Shown: positions 45,003 through 55,891, counted from the stretch's first letter. The stretch is 64,000 nucleotides of DNA from an uncultured SAR86 cluster bacterium (GCA_938075195.1 CALJGK010000010.1:1-64000), one strand, 5' to 3'. Translations and numbers: made by a program. Notes: generated by a model from the sequence alone, not told the origin.

Positions 45003-45590
45003 TTAGCAGCCACTATGAAATCTAAAAAGATTATCTTTTTGATTAATAAAATTAGATTCAACAGAAGAGAGATGCTTCAATCTATCTGACCAATCTTCAT
45101 CAAAAATATCACAATAGATATCTAAGTAAAGATCACAGTGGCGCGCCTCAGCTTCATATAGTTTTGAATAAAACTTTTTAAGTTTATCTGAAAGAAAAGG
45201 TATTAGAGCATGAAACCTTTCACAGGACCTTGCTTCAATTAGAGAACTAATAACCAAAGAATCTTTAAGTTTATCTGGTTCTTGATTAGAAGATGCATCA
45301 TGAAGAGTTTGAGCATATTTACCCGATTTTAGATTTTTGTATTTAAAGCCATGTTGGTCAATCAACCTAAGCACTTGCTCAAAATGTAAAAGCTCTTCTC
45401 TTGCTAAAGGAGAGAGAATCTTAGCTAGATTATAATGTGGATATTTATGAATCAAAGAGATTGCTGAAGATGCAGCCTTTTTCTCACAATGTGCGTGATC
45501 AATCAAAAGAATTTCAAGCGAGTTTAGAGCCTTATCTATCCAGGATTTAGGAGTAGGAGAGAAAAGAATAGTTTCCCAGGTATTAGACAT
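45003..45590 (-). CDS. miaE: tRNA-(ms2io6A) hydroxylase
   Basis: MiaE hydroxylates the isopentenyl group of ms2i6A37 in tRNAs that read UNN codons, using a diiron centre and O2. Metal-binding motifs are DHAHCEKKAA, REELLHFEQ, EARSCERF and YEAEARHCDLY, giving the Glu and His ligands of a ferritin-like four-helix bundle. The ORF track starts at 45653. I prefer ATG 45590 because core homology begins there and it overlaps the preceding gene by only 8 nt (ATGTCTAA). The resulting length is 195 residues. Confidence 0.88.
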   Translation of the reverse strand: MSNTWETILFSPTPKSWIDKALNSLEILLIDHAHCEKKAASSAISLIHKYPHYNLAKILSPLAREELLHFEQVLRLIDQHGFKYKNLKSGKYAQTLHDASSNQEPDKLKDSLVISSLIEARSCERFHALIPFLSDKLKKFYSKLYEAEARHCDLYLDIYCDIFDEDWSDRLKHLSSVESNFINQKDNLFRFHSGC

Positions 45591-46038
45591 TAAAGTATTT
45601 CTCAGTCTTAAAGTACCTTTGATAATGCGCCTCTGATAATTGAAAGAGTTCATCTTCCATAACTTTCTTTAAATCAGACAGATCAGTCGTATCATTTAGT
45701 ATAGGATTAAAACCAAAATCCTTAGGGTTATGAATAGATTGACTGCCTGTTCTGAGAAGATCAAACACCCAGCACAGGGGGTTGCTCTCCTCATCATGTT
45801 TGATTTTATATTCTTCAAGTTTGGACTTAAGTAGCTTTTTATCAGTTACTGTAATTTTTGATTCCATAATTTGAATTTTTAAAGCTTCTAACCTGTCTAA
45901 AACGAGCCTTTTTTCAGGGTCATTGTAGGCATTCCATTTAATTACCTCATGCTGAAACCGCTTGCACCCTCTACAAACCTCATCACCAAAAACAGTAGAG
46001 CAAACTCCTATGCATGGGGTTTTAACTGACTTGTTCAT
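45583..46038 (-). CDS. DUF1289-domain protein
   Basis: The N terminus has the DUF1289 cysteine pattern PCIGVCSTVFGDEVCRGCKR, which probably binds a metal, followed by WNAYNDPEKR. Most DUF1289 proteins are only 60-100 residues. This one has 151, with a C-terminal extension containing a further Cys and an acidic helix. Its stop codon lies inside the miaE start region (8-nt overlap), so it is coupled to miaE. The function of the domain is not known. Confidence 0.8.
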   Translation of the reverse strand: MNKSVKTPCIGVCSTVFGDEVCRGCKRFQHEVIKWNAYNDPEKRLVLDRLEALKIQIMESKITVTDKKLLKSKLEEYKIKHDEESNPLCWVFDLLRTGSQSIHNPKDFGFNPILNDTTDLSDLKKVMEDELFQLSEAHYQRYFKTEKYFNV

Positions 46039-46134
46039 TATCTCTTATGATATATCTAAGTCATTTCTACGCAACTTTAAATTACAGATTATGATAAAAT
46101 GCTGCACCAATAAATAACTTCTTCACTAAATATC

Positions 46135-48714
46135 ATGCTAGAAAACTATAAATCCCATGTCGAAGAGAGATTACTACAAGGCATACCTCCCCTACCCCTC
46201 AGCGCAGAGCAAGTTTCAGAGCTAGTAGAACTCTTAAAATCACCACCAATTGGCGAAGAAGAATATATATTAGATTTAATAACAAATAGAACACCTGCAG
46301 GGGTTGATCCTGCAGCTTACGTAAAAGCAGCCTTCTTGACTGATGTCGCTAAAGGCCAAACATCCTCACCGTTAATAGATCGACAGCTAGCGACCAAGTT
46401 ATTGGGAACAATGTTGGGGGGTTACAATGTTGAATCACTTATTGGCTTGCTTGAAGATGACGAAGTGGGAACATTGGCTGCAGAAGGTCTGAGTAAAACG
46501 CTTTTAATGTTTAATTCTAAACATGACGTAATTGAATTATCCAAAACAAATCTGAATGCAAAAAGAGTTGTGGATTCCTGGTCAAATGCTGAATGGTTCA
46601 CAAACAAACCAAAACTAGACGAAGTTATCAAAGCTATTGTTTTTAGGGTAGAAGGAGAGATTAATACGGATGATCTGTCCCCGGCTCCTGATGCACCATC
46701 TAGACCTGATATACCACTTCATGCATTAGCAATGCTTAAGAAAACAATGGATGATCCCCTTGGGACTATTGATAAATTAAAAGAATCTGGACTTCCATTA
46801 GTATTCGTTGGTGATGTTGTAGGTACAGGCTCCTCTAGGAAATCAGCAACAAATTCACTGCTTTGGTACATCGGAGAAGACATACCCTTCATACCTAACA
46901 AGAAACAGGCAGGAATATGTATTGGTGGAAAAATAGCTCCCATATTCTTTAACACTCTGGAAGACTCAGGAGCATTAGCTTTCGAGTGCGATGTCAGCAA
47001 AATGAACATGGGAGATATAATCGAAATCTACCCTTACGAACAAAAAGTAATTAACACAGATACTAATGAAGAGCTTTGCAAATATGAATATAAATCAAAT
47101 ACTTTGCTTGATGGCGTTAGAGCTGGAGGGAGAATTCCTCTAATTATTGGAAGAAGTCTTACAGATGAAACAAGAGAAATCTTAAAACAAGAATCATCGA
47201 AAGTTTTTACTAGACCAGATGAAGCAAAAGAAAGTACTAATGGTTTTACCTTGGCTCAAAAAATGGTCGGAAAAGCCTGTGGTGTAGAAGGCATTAGACC
47301 TGGAATCTACTGTGAACCAAGAATGTCTACAGTAGGTAGCCAAGATACTACCGGTCCAATGACTAGAGACGAATTGAAGGAATTAGCCTGCCTTGGATTT
47401 AATTCAGATTTAGTTATGCAATCATTTTGTCATACAGCCGCCTATCCACTTCCTAAAGATGTAGAAATGCAACACACACTTCCTGAATTTATACAAACGA
47501 GAGGTGGTGTCGCCCTAAAACCAGGTGATGGCATTATTCACTCATGGCTAAATAGAATGTTATTACCAGATATGGTTGGGACTGGTGGTGACTCTCATAC
47601 TAGATTTCCATTAGGGATAAGCTTTCCTGCAGGTTCAGGATTAGTGGCTTTTGGTGCAGCTCTAGGAGTTATGCCATTAGATATGCCCGAATCTGTCTTG
47701 GTAAAATTTAAAGGTGAGATTCAACCAGGTATAACTTTGAGAGATCTGGTAAATGCAATACCCTACGCCGCACTTCAATCAGGTCAATTGACTCTTCCAA
47801 AAGAAGGAAAGATAAACATTTTCTCAGGTAGATGTCTGGAAATCGAAGGACTTCCTGATCTTAAAGTAGAGCAAGCTTTTGAGTTGTCTGATGCTTCGGC
47901 GGAGAGGTCAGCTTCAGGCTGTACTATCAAGCTTAATGAAGAGCCGATTAGAGAATATCTCGAATCTAATGTAACTCTTTTGAGATGGCTTATTTCAGAG
48001 GGTTACGAAGACAAGAAAACTCTTGAAAGAAGAGCTCAAGCCATGGAAGCTTGGCTTGAAAATCCTATTTTAATGGAAGCTGATCATGACGCAGAGTATG
48101 CAGCTGTAATTGAAATAGATCTTAATAACATTACAGAGCCTCTTTTGGCATGTCCTAATGATCCGGATGATATCAAGCCCTTATCTGAAATTGCTAATAC
48201 TCATATAGATGAAGTATTTATAGGATCTTGTATGACAAATATTGGTCATTTCAGAGCTGCTGGTAAGCTATTGGAAAACGAATCTGAACTTCCATCTAAG
48301 TTATGGGTTTCACCTCCAACTAAAATGGATAAACATCAGCTTACCGAAGAAGGGTACTATGACATTTTTGAAAATGCCGGAGTAAGATTAGAAATGCCCG
48401 GATGTTCATTATGTATGGGCAACCAAGCTAGGGTTGAAGCGGAATCGACTGTGGTTTCAACCTCCACTCGTAATTTCCCGAATAGACTGGGTGATGGTGC
48501 CAATGTATTCTTAGCTTCTGCTGAAGTAGCAGCTATATCTGCAACGTTGGGTCATATACCTACAAAAGAAGAGTACTCAAGCTACATGTCAGAAATAAAT
48601 GCTATGAGCTCAGATATCTACAGATACTTAAATTTTCATGAAATTGCTTCTTACAAAGATGCAGCAAATAGCGCCATTCTTCCTTCTATAACAATTGAAG
48701 AAGTAAAAACTTAA
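46135..48714 (+). CDS. acnB: Aconitate hydratase B
   Basis: AcnB isomerises citrate to isocitrate in the TCA cycle and carries a [4Fe-4S] cluster. It has the AcnB domain order: the N-terminal HEAT-like domain (LPLSAEQVSELVELLKSPP), then the swivel domain (GDVVGTGSSRKSATNSLLWYIG), then the catalytic domains. Cluster cysteines are in FIGSCMTNIGHF and MPGCSLCMGNQA. Its 859 residues are standard. It is a single gene, convergent with purF at the next base. Confidence 0.97.
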   Translation: MLENYKSHVEERLLQGIPPLPLSAEQVSELVELLKSPPIGEEEYILDLITNRTPAGVDPAAYVKAAFLTDVAKGQTSSPLIDRQLATKLLGTMLGGYNVESLIGLLEDDEVGTLAAEGLSKTLLMFNSKHDVIELSKTNLNAKRVVDSWSNAEWFTNKPKLDEVIKAIVFRVEGEINTDDLSPAPDAPSRPDIPLHALAMLKKTMDDPLGTIDKLKESGLPLVFVGDVVGTGSSRKSATNSLLWYIGEDIPFIPNKKQAGICIGGKIAPIFFNTLEDSGALAFECDVSKMNMGDIIEIYPYEQKVINTDTNEELCKYEYKSNTLLDGVRAGGRIPLIIGRSLTDETREILKQESSKVFTRPDEAKESTNGFTLAQKMVGKACGVEGIRPGIYCEPRMSTVGSQDTTGPMTRDELKELACLGFNSDLVMQSFCHTAAYPLPKDVEMQHTLPEFIQTRGGVALKPGDGIIHSWLNRMLLPDMVGTGGDSHTRFPLGISFPAGSGLVAFGAALGVMPLDMPESVLVKFKGEIQPGITLRDLVNAIPYAALQSGQLTLPKEGKINIFSGRCLEIEGLPDLKVEQAFELSDASAERSASGCTIKLNEEPIREYLESNVTLLRWLISEGYEDKKTLERRAQAMEAWLENPILMEADHDAEYAAVIEIDLNNITEPLLACPNDPDDIKPLSEIANTHIDEVFIGSCMTNIGHFRAAGKLLENESELPSKLWVSPPTKMDKHQLTEEGYYDIFENAGVRLEMPGCSLCMGNQARVEAESTVVSTSTRNFPNRLGDGANVFLASAEVAAISATLGHIPTKEEYSSYMSEINAMSSDIYRYLNFHEIASYKDAANSAILPSITIEEVKT

Positions 48715-50196
48715 CTAACTTAGCTGCCTAGAGGCTTTGGATTTATCATTACGCGCATCCTCTAAATTCTTTAAGTAGTTGTCATCAATATCATCTGTGA
48801 CGTACTTTCCATTAAAGATGGAACATTCAAATTGCTTAATGTCTTCATTGCCTACCTGAGCAGCTTGAATGAGATCTTCTAGGTCTTGATAAATAAGCCA
48901 ATCAGCCTTAATGAATTCCTCTATTTCTTTCTCAGTTCTTTGATGAGCAACTAGCTCAGTAGTTGCTGCCATATCGATACCATAAACGTTCTGATAGCGA
49001 ATCGGAGGAGCTGCAGACGCAAAATAAACTTTTTTAGCACCTGAAGATCTTGCCATTTCAATTATTTGCCTGCTGGTTGTACCTCTCACTATTGAATCAT
49101 CAACGAGCAAAACAACTTTATCTTGGAATTCTAAATCAATGGGATTGAGCTTTTGTTTTACAGACTTCTCTCTTTTTTCCTGAAATGGCATGATAAAAGT
49201 TCTTCCTATATATCTATTCTTAACAAATCCTTCGCGGTACTTAATACCTAAAGTAGATGCAAGCTGTAGAGCAGATGTCGTGCTGCTATCAGGTATAGGT
49301 ATCACCACATCAATATCATGTTCAGGCCTGATCTCCATGATTTTTTTAGCAAGGAATTCTCCCATTCTTAAGCGAGACTTGTGCACAGAAATCTTATCTA
49401 TCTTGGCATCGGGTCTAGCTAAATAAACATATTCAAAAATGCATGGGGTAGGTATTGGATTATTGATACACGATTCTGTCTCCAAAACGCCTTCTGAACT
49501 TATAAAAACCGCCGAACCCGCCTCGATATCATCTATAGTCTCAAATCCCAACGAATCTAAAACAACGCTTTCTGAAGCAATCATATAGTCTTTTCCTATC
49601 AAATCTGTTTCTTTAGAACCAACTATTAAAGGTCTAATGCCGAAAGGATCGCGAAATCCAACAATTCCAACACCATTGATCATTATCACAACAGAATATG
49701 CACCTCTCACTCTTTTGTGAAGCGCCCTTACTGCAGCAAATATTTCCTTTGATCCTGGTTTAATAGAGCCTTGTTTTTGAAGTTCATGTGCAAAGACATT
49801 GAGCAAAACCTCACTATCAGAATCAGTATTTAAATGCCTAAGATCTTTATGTACCAAGACATCTTTTAGTTCTTCTTGGTTTGTAAGATTTCCATTGTGA
49901 GAGATGCTAATGCCAAAAGGAGAGTTAACATACATTGGTTGTGCTAATTCTCTGTCTTCACTTCCAGCAGTTGGATACCTAACATGCCCTATACCCATCT
50001 GACCTCTCAAATTGAGTATATGCTGATTTCTTATAACATCTCTTACTAAACCTAACTGCTTACGAATAAAAAATCGATTATTAGTTGAAGTGGCTACTCC
50101 GGCTGCATCTTGTCCTCTATGTTGAAGGATTGTTAGGGCATCATAAATAACAGGAGAAACCTCTTTCTGACTTACAATTCCTACTACTCCACACAT
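48715..50196 (-). CDS. purF: Amidophosphoribosyltransferase
   Basis: PurF makes 5-phosphoribosylamine from PRPP and glutamine, the first step of purine synthesis. The N-terminal nucleophile is Cys2 (MCGVVGIV). The glutaminase segment has RGQMGIGHVRYPT, and the PRPP-binding motif is VVLLVDDSIVRGTTSRQI. The length of 493 is normal. It is the last gene of the long minus-strand run, just downstream of cvpA (15-nt gap), the arrangement known across gammaproteobacteria. Confidence 0.97.
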   Translation of the reverse strand: MCGVVGIVSQKEVSPVIYDALTILQHRGQDAAGVATSTNNRFFIRKQLGLVRDVIRNQHILNLRGQMGIGHVRYPTAGSEDRELAQPMYVNSPFGISISHNGNLTNQEELKDVLVHKDLRHLNTDSDSEVLLNVFAHELQKQGSIKPGSKEIFAAVRALHKRVRGAYSVVIMINGVGIVGFRDPFGIRPLIVGSKETDLIGKDYMIASESVVLDSLGFETIDDIEAGSAVFISSEGVLETESCINNPIPTPCIFEYVYLARPDAKIDKISVHKSRLRMGEFLAKKIMEIRPEHDIDVVIPIPDSSTTSALQLASTLGIKYREGFVKNRYIGRTFIMPFQEKREKSVKQKLNPIDLEFQDKVVLLVDDSIVRGTTSRQIIEMARSSGAKKVYFASAAPPIRYQNVYGIDMAATTELVAHQRTEKEIEEFIKADWLIYQDLEDLIQAAQVGNEDIKQFECSIFNGKYVTDDIDDNYLKNLEDARNDKSKASRQLS

Positions 50197-50211
50197 ATCT
50201 TATATTCTATA

Positions 50212-50739
50212 TCAAAGAGTAATCTTAGGATTATCTTTATCTAGAATAATATCTGCTTTTTTTATCCATTTATCAAATACAGGTTTTGAGTATTCATAAA
50301 CTTGTATTGAATAAATCCTTGAGTAAGAATCTAGCCACCATTTATTTTGATCTAAAAAGCTTAGATTAAAGACATAAACACTACTCAATATCGCTAATAT
50401 TTTTATAGACCCAAAGAACATTCCTAAAAGTTTATCTAAACCCTTTAGCCCTATTGCCGATATTAATTTTGAGATGATAGAACCTAGAATCTTCAAAGTT
50501 AAAAAGGAGATTAGGAACATAAGGATAAAACTAATAACATTTTTTAAAGTATCTGAACCAACATAGTCCTGCACGAATGGGAACAGTAAAGGTCCATAGA
50601 GCCAAGCTAGAGCTAAAGAAAAAATCCATGCAGCGGCTGAGAAGATTTCTTTTACAAAACCATTAAAAAATCCTGCAATACCAAAAGCCATCATCAGTGT
50701 CATAGAAAACCAATCTATTAGAGCAAGATTTTCAATCAT
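50212..50739 (-). CDS. cvpA: CvpA family membrane protein
   Basis: The 175-residue protein has four hydrophobic helices (about 10-28, 33-52, 63-85, 98-120), with the first bearing the CvpA pattern DWFSMTLMMAFGIAGFFNGFVKEI. The family is tied to colicin V export and to envelope stress, and its molecular role is unsettled. It lies between dedD and purF, overlapping dedD by 8 nt, as in many gammaproteobacteria. Confidence 0.9.
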   Translation of the reverse strand: MIENLALIDWFSMTLMMAFGIAGFFNGFVKEIFSAAAWIFSLALAWLYGPLLFPFVQDYVGSDTLKNVISFILMFLISFLTLKILGSIISKLISAIGLKGLDKLLGMFFGSIKILAILSSVYVFNLSFLDQNKWWLDSYSRIYSIQVYEYSKPVFDKWIKKADIILDKDNPKITL

Positions 50740-51193
50740 ACTTTAGAACCTCTGGGTTGAAGCCCCCTAAATCTTTTAACTCTTCTAGAGATAATAAAGA
50801 GTCTTTCTTTAAAAGCGTAGGGCCTATGTATAAATTGAATGTATTAAGTGAATTCTTATCAAACCTTGAATAAACCTTATAGCCAAGCTTCTTTAAGTAA
50901 TCTAGATCTTCAAGCAACTTACCTTTATCCGAATAAGTTTTTACTTTAATGGTCCATGCTGGACTAAAATTTGTTCGATCACTTGAAGTGAATTCATCTT
51001 GGTTGTAAATATTCTCTGCACCTTTTTCAAGTCCTTCTTCAAGAGGAATATTGAGTTGAATTTCTGGTATTTCTTTTACAAAATTAATAGAGTCATAATT
51101 CTCGTAAGTTACTGGTTGCTTAAAAGTAGCTATAAGAATAAAGCCTAATACCAAGGATATTAAGAAATAGTTAATTCTTTTCACTATGCTCAC
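50732..51193 (-). CDS. dedD: DedD-like SPOR-domain protein
   Basis: One N-terminal membrane helix (YFLISLVLGFILIATF) is followed by a short linker and a C-terminal SPOR domain from about residue 84 (AWTIKVKTYSDKGKLLEDLDYLKKLGYKVY), which binds denuded septal peptidoglycan. DedD helps cell division. At 153 residues it is shorter than the E. coli protein. It overlaps folC by 23 nt and cvpA by 8 nt. Position and domain support the name; the linker sequence itself is not conserved. Confidence 0.83.
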   Translation of the reverse strand: MSIVKRINYFLISLVLGFILIATFKQPVTYENYDSINFVKEIPEIQLNIPLEEGLEKGAENIYNQDEFTSSDRTNFSPAWTIKVKTYSDKGKLLEDLDYLKKLGYKVYSRFDKNSLNTFNLYIGPTLLKKDSLLSLEELKDLGGFNPEVLKYD

Positions 51194-52421
51194 CCCTTAT
51201 CTCCTGTATTGCTTTATAACCCTCACTAACTGTCAGAAAGGATCCGAATACTACATAAAGATCATCTTTATGGTAACCGCTTTTGATCGCTGAATATACG
51301 GATTCGAATTTCTTTACTTTCTTTCCAGTTAAGTCATTGATGGAGGCTTCTAACTCAGAAGAGTTAAATCTACCATCATCTATTGAGCATACATTCCATT
51401 CTGAGATCCAATCAGAGATTTCCTTGATTATAGATCTATTATCTTTGTTGGACATGGAAGAGAAAATAGCATTAAAATTTTGATGTTCGTAATTTTTTTT
51501 AAGAAAATTAACAAGATATTTAACCGATGCAGGATTATGAGAGACATCAAAAATAAAATTATTAACTACATCACATCTACCTTTTAAAAAAGTTTTTGCA
51601 ATGACGCCTCTGTAATCTATTTCTTTTTTAGAGATTAACTTAAATGCAGTAATAGCAGCTGCTGCAGATTCAACATTTAAGTTTCGATAAGATAAGTTTT
51701 CTAAATCAAACTCATTTCCTTTAAGAGTGTAATTCCATCCTGATAAGCTTTCTTCAATTGTAAAACTTTTACCTAACTCAAAAACAGAAGAACATACTTT
51801 ATAGGCCAATGAAGTTACTGATTCAGGCATGCGCTCTGAAGCCAAGATACCTATCTTTCCTTCCTTTAAGATTGCTGCCTTCTGAGAGCCTATCTCTTCA
51901 CGCGTTTTACCCAGCCACTTTTCATGATCCATTTCAATATTTGTAATGATAGATATATCAGAATTAATTAAATTAACTGGGTCAAACTTACCGCCAATTC
52001 CAATTTCCATAATTACAAAATCTAGTTCCTCAGAGGCAAATATGTCAAAAGCAGCTAAAGTTACATAATCGAAGTATGTGAGCCTAGTATCCTTTTTTAA
52101 TTTTTCTATTTTCTTAAATGCGTTAACTATTCTTGTATCATCAACATGATTTCCATTGATTTGTATTCTTTCGTTAAATTGAATCAGATGAGGTGAAGTA
52201 TAGGTTCCAGTGCTGTAACCAGCCTCTAACAAAAAATTTTTTAAGTACTCAACCGTTGTTCCTTTTCCATTAGTCCCAGCAACTAAGATAGTTTTTTTAC
52301 CTAATGATTGTTTGATAATCTTAGAGAAAATACTTTGAAGCCTATCTAACCCAAACTCTCCCTCATCAGGTCTATTAGAGTTTATATATGTAAGCCAATC
52401 TGATAAAAGGTTGGAGTCCAT
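51171..52421 (-). CDS. folC: Folylpolyglutamate/dihydrofolate synthase
   Basis: FolC joins glutamate to dihydropteroate or folates. The P-loop-like AGTNGKGTTVEYLKNFL and TYTSPHLIQFNERIQ are the family signatures. The ATP-site motif IMEIGIGGKFDPVN and NIEMDHEKWLG follow. It has 416 residues. It lies 6 nt after accD and overlaps dedD, in the accD-folC-dedD-cvpA-purF order of gammaproteobacteria. Confidence 0.95.
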   Translation of the reverse strand: MDSNLLSDWLTYINSNRPDEGEFGLDRLQSIFSKIIKQSLGKKTILVAGTNGKGTTVEYLKNFLLEAGYSTGTYTSPHLIQFNERIQINGNHVDDTRIVNAFKKIEKLKKDTRLTYFDYVTLAAFDIFASEELDFVIMEIGIGGKFDPVNLINSDISIITNIEMDHEKWLGKTREEIGSQKAAILKEGKIGILASERMPESVTSLAYKVCSSVFELGKSFTIEESLSGWNYTLKGNEFDLENLSYRNLNVESAAAAITAFKLISKKEIDYRGVIAKTFLKGRCDVVNNFIFDVSHNPASVKYLVNFLKKNYEHQNFNAIFSSMSNKDNRSIIKEISDWISEWNVCSIDDGRFNSSELEASINDLTGKKVKKFESVYSAIKSGYHKDDLYVVFGSFLTVSEGYKAIQEIRGEHSEKN

Positions 52422-52427
52422 AGAGAA

Positions 52428-53285
52428 TTATTTGTTAGAGATCAGACTGTATAGCAGCCTATGTATGGTATCTCTTAAATCTTTTCTATGTACTATTTTG
52501 TCAATTGCTCCATGTTCTAATAGAAATTCACTTCTCTGGAAGCCTTCTGGTAGTTGTACATTCAATGTCTGTTCAATAACCCTAGGCCCAGTAAAGCCAA
52601 CTAGAGCCTTAGGCTCTGCAATATTTATATCGCCTAACATGGCAAGACTTGCAGAAACTCCTCCATAAATTGGATCAATCATTACTGAAATATAAGGTAA
52701 CCTCGCTTGCCTCATCTTCTCTATTGCTGCACTTGTTTTAGCCATCTGATATAAAGAAATTAATGATTCTTGCATTCTTGCCCCGCCGCTTGTTGAGAAA
52801 CAAATCATTGGTAGTTGATTTTCTAAGGCAAAATTAACTGTATCTACAAATTTTTGACCGACTACAGAACCCATTGAACCACCCATGTATCTAAACTCAA
52901 AAGCTGAAGCTACTATTGGCATCTTCTTCAAGCTACCTTTCATGGCTATCAAAGCCTCTTTCTCATTACTTATTTTTTCAGCTGAGTCTATTCTGTCTTT
53001 ATAAGATTTAGTATCTTTGAATTTTAACCAGTCCTTAGGAGATTTTTCTTGAGAAATTTCTATCGTTTCTGATGCATCCAAAAAAAGCTCTAACCTCTTC
53101 CTGGCTCCTATCCTTATATGATGATCACATTTTGGGCATACAAATAAATTTGATTCTAGTTCGGGAACATAAAGAATATTGTTACAAGAGTTACAGCTTT
53201 GCCATAATCCTTCAGGTATTGTAGATTTCTTTGCAGTCTCCTTTCTAATGAAAGAAGGTAGAATTTTTTCGAACCAATTCGCCAT
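52428..53285 (-). CDS. accD: Acetyl-CoA carboxylase carboxyltransferase subunit beta
   Basis: AccD is the beta half of the carboxyltransferase that makes malonyl-CoA. The N-terminal zinc ribbon is Cys31-x2-Cys34 and Cys50-x2-Cys53 (CNSC...CPKC). The crotonase-like core has [16 protein letters not shown] and [18 protein letters not shown]. The length of 285 is normal. It follows trpA after 2 nt. AccA is not in the window. Confidence 0.97.
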   Translation of the reverse strand: MANWFEKILPSFIRKETAKKSTIPEGLWQSCNSCNNILYVPELESNLFVCPKCDHHIRIGARKRLELFLDASETIEISQEKSPKDWLKFKDTKSYKDRIDSAEKISNEKEALIAMKGSLKKMPIVASAFEFRYMGGSMGSVVGQKFVDTVNFALENQLPMICFSTSGGARMQESLISLYQMAKTSAAIEKMRQARLPYISVMIDPIYGGVSASLAMLGDINIAEPKALVGFTGPRVIEQTLNVQLPEGFQRSEFLLEHGAIDKIVHRKDLRDTIHRLLYSLISNK

Positions 53286-53287
53286 AT

Positions 53288-54079
53288 TTATCCGAGTACT
53301 TCTTTTAGTTCTTTAGTTTTTTTAGCAACCATATTAAGGACATCATTGCCCTCTCCTATCAAGTCAACAAATACGCTTCCAGCAACTATACCATCAGCAA
53401 TATCCTTTACAGAAGATGCTGAAATTGCATCTTTTATACCAAAGCCAATTGCAATAGGCAGATCAGTGAATGTTTGTAATACTTCTACTTTATTTTTTAC
53501 ATCATCGGCATCTATATTACTTGCTCCCGTGATTCCTTTTACAGATATGTAATAGATATAACCCGAAGATTGTGAAGATATCTTTTTAGCTCTATCAAGG
53601 CTAGTAGTTGGTGCTATTAACCTAATAATATCAATATTATTTTTTATAGCATGATCACTAAAGTTACTACTCTCTTCCGGTGGCATATCAACAATCAAAA
53701 TTCCATCTACTCCAGCAGAAACTGCCTTGGCCATAAAAGCCTGGGCGCCCAAAGATTCAAAAGTATTCATGTAACCCATGAATACAATTGGTGTTTTTTT
53801 ATTAGACGATCGAAATTGATTAACCAATTGTAAGGCATCAATTAAGGAGGCTCCTGTCTTTAAAGCCCTTTCATGACCCTTTTGTATAGAAATGCCCTCA
53901 GCCATCGGATCAGAAAATGGTATACCTAATTCAATAATATCAGCACCTTCTTCCACCATGGTGTGCATGATTTCTAAGGTAGTCTCTAAATCTGGATCAC
54001 CAGAGACAATATAAGTTATGAGCGCTTTTCTATTTTCTGCTTTAATTTCAGAAAAAGTATCTTTGATCTTAGAGGTCAA
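53288..54079 (-). CDS. trpA: Tryptophan synthase alpha subunit
   Basis: TrpA splits indole-3-glycerol phosphate to indole and G3P. The N-terminal [19 protein letters not shown] and the active-site Glu in [13 protein letters not shown] are conserved, and Asp lies in [11 protein letters not shown]. The C-terminal phosphate-binding GFGIKDA and [11 protein letters not shown] are present. It has 263 residues. Its start overlaps the trpB stop in ATGA, so the subunits are coupled. Confidence 0.97.
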   Translation of the reverse strand: MTSKIKDTFSEIKAENRKALITYIVSGDPDLETTLEIMHTMVEEGADIIELGIPFSDPMAEGISIQKGHERALKTGASLIDALQLVNQFRSSNKKTPIVFMGYMNTFESLGAQAFMAKAVSAGVDGILIVDMPPEESSNFSDHAIKNNIDIIRLIAPTTSLDRAKKISSQSSGYIYYISVKGITGASNIDADDVKNKVEVLQTFTDLPIAIGFGIKDAISASSVKDIADGIVAGSVFVDLIGEGNDVLNMVAKKTKELKEVLG

Positions 54080-55275
54080 AGTTCTATTCCCTCTATCGAT
54101 GCAACAGTATTAATATCCTTATCTCCTCTTCCTGAAACATTAACAATTATTGTTTGCTCTTTAGGCATTGTTGGAGCTATTTTCTTAACGTAAGCTATGC
54201 CGTGAGCTGTTTCAAGAGCAGGCATTATCCCTTCCACTTTAGTGAGCTCCTTGAAGGCCTCAAGAGCCTCCTCATCATCAGCTGCAACATATTCAGCTCG
54301 ACCTATATCTTTCAACCAAGCATGTTCTGGGCCAACTCCGGGGTAGTCTAATCCAGCAGAAACAGAATGAGTCTCAATAATCTGACCGGCATCATCCTGC
54401 ATCAAATAAGTTCTCATGCCATGCAAAATACCTTCTTTGCCATCATTCAAGGGAGCAGCGTGCTTACCGGTGCTTAACCCTAAGCCACCAGCCTCAACCC
54501 CGATCAACCTAACATTTTTATTTTCTATGAATGGATAAAATAGCCCCATTGCATTAGAACCACCACCCACGCAGGCTATTAATACATCTGGATCTTTGCC
54601 TATCTGAATCTGGCTTTGTTCAATCACTTCTTCCCCAACTACGGCATTAAAATCTCTTACTATTTGAGGATAAGGATGTGGCCCTGCAACACTACCAATA
54701 ATGTAATAAGTATCATCTACATTGGTTACCCAATCCCTCATAGCCTCGTTCATAGCATCTTTAAGTGTTCTGGTACCTGAACTAACCCCAACTACTTCCG
54801 CACCTAGAAGTTTCATCCTAAATACATTTAGCGATTGCCTTTTTATGTCTTCTTCACCCATATAAACTAAACACTCCAATCCGTGTCTAGCCGCTACAGT
54901 TGCAGTTGCTACCCCATGCTGACCAGCACCCGTTTCAGCGATAATTCGTTTCTTTCCCATGTGTTTAGCCAAAAGAATTTGACCAACAGTATTATTAATC
55001 TTGTGAGCTCCAGTGTGATTTAAGTCCTCTCTTTTTAGAAAAATTTTTGCTCCGCCCAGTAACTCCGTCCAACGTTTTGCGAAATATAATGGGGAAGGTC
55101 TTCCGACGTAGTGAGAAAGATCATCTCTGAATTCTTTCAAGAAGTTCTTATCTTTTTTTATAAACTCGTACTGTTCAGCCAACTCTTCTAGTGCAGGAAC
55201 AAGCGTCTCGGCAACGTATCTTCCTCCGTAAACTCCAAACCTGCCATTTTTATCTGGCATTATTTCTTCAGACAT
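54076..55275 (-). CDS. trpB: Tryptophan synthase beta subunit
   Basis: TrpB joins indole and serine with PLP. The PLP lysine is in [13 protein letters not shown] near residue 88, and the glycine-rich phosphate loop is [10 protein letters not shown]. The length of 399 is standard TrpB1. It overlaps trpF by 8 nt and trpA by 4 nt. trpE, trpD and trpC are not in the window and must lie elsewhere if the pathway is complete. Confidence 0.97.
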   Translation of the reverse strand: MSEEIMPDKNGRFGVYGGRYVAETLVPALEELAEQYEFIKKDKNFLKEFRDDLSHYVGRPSPLYFAKRWTELLGGAKIFLKREDLNHTGAHKINNTVGQILLAKHMGKKRIIAETGAGQHGVATATVAARHGLECLVYMGEEDIKRQSLNVFRMKLLGAEVVGVSSGTRTLKDAMNEAMRDWVTNVDDTYYIIGSVAGPHPYPQIVRDFNAVVGEEVIEQSQIQIGKDPDVLIACVGGGSNAMGLFYPFIENKNVRLIGVEAGGLGLSTGKHAAPLNDGKEGILHGMRTYLMQDDAGQIIETHSVSAGLDYPGVGPEHAWLKDIGRAEYVAADDEEALEAFKELTKVEGIMPALETAHGIAYVKKIAPTMPKEQTIIVNVSGRGDKDINTVASIEGIEL

Positions 55276-55891
55276 GAAAACTCCTTACTTTTTCAACAAT
55301 ATTTTTAACTTTTAGATGGTTTTTTATCCCTGGACCATCTTCGACACCAGAACAGATATCTAGACCACTGCAATTCTTAATGAGAAGAGCGTTGTGAAAG
55401 TTAGTTTCATCAATGCCACCAGCCACAAGAAAGGGTATTTCTATCAATCCGTTCAACAAAGAAAGATCAAAAGATTTACCTGTTCCTCCATAAGATACTT
55501 CATCATAGCTATCGAATATCAACATTTTAGCACTTTTATAGTCATGATTTATCTTTTCTAAATCTGTATCTTTGTTAACCCTAATCGCCTTAACATAGTC
55601 TCTCCCAAAACTTTCACAATATTCTTTTGTCTCGTCACCATGAAACTGAGGAATGGCTGTAGGTAATTTTTTCAAACAATCAGCAACAAACTCTCTTTCC
55701 TGATTAACGAAAAGTAAAAAAACCTCAATGTCATCCGATAAGTCATTACAAATATTAACGATTTTATCTAAAGGGATTAAACGTTTACTTTTATTGAATA
55801 AATTAAATCCAATAGCATTCACGCCATATTGAACAGCAATCTCAGCATCTTCAAAATTTGTGATTCCGCATATCTTGATAAAACTTTTCAT
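55268..55891 (-). CDS. trpF: Phosphoribosylanthranilate isomerase
   Basis: TrpF rearranges phosphoribosylanthranilate to CdRP in tryptophan synthesis. The N-terminal [27 protein letters not shown] contains the catalytic cysteine. [21 protein letters not shown] and the C-terminal VAGGIDETN and [18 protein letters not shown] form the phosphate-binding part. It has 207 residues and is first of the trpF-trpB-trpA series, as in many gammaproteobacteria. Confidence 0.96.
   Translation of the reverse strand: MKSFIKICGITNFEDAEIAVQYGVNAIGFNLFNKSKRLIPLDKIVNICNDLSDDIEVFLLFVNQEREFVADCLKKLPTAIPQFHGDETKEYCESFGRDYVKAIRVNKDTDLEKINHDYKSAKMLIFDSYDEVSYGGTGKSFDLSLLNGLIEIPFLVAGGIDETNFHNALLIKNCSGLDICSGVEDGPGIKNHLKVKNIVEKVRSFHV

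Noticed and set aside
52411-52668. 85-aa plus-strand ORF across folC and accD
   Set aside because: Antisense shadow over two conserved genes.
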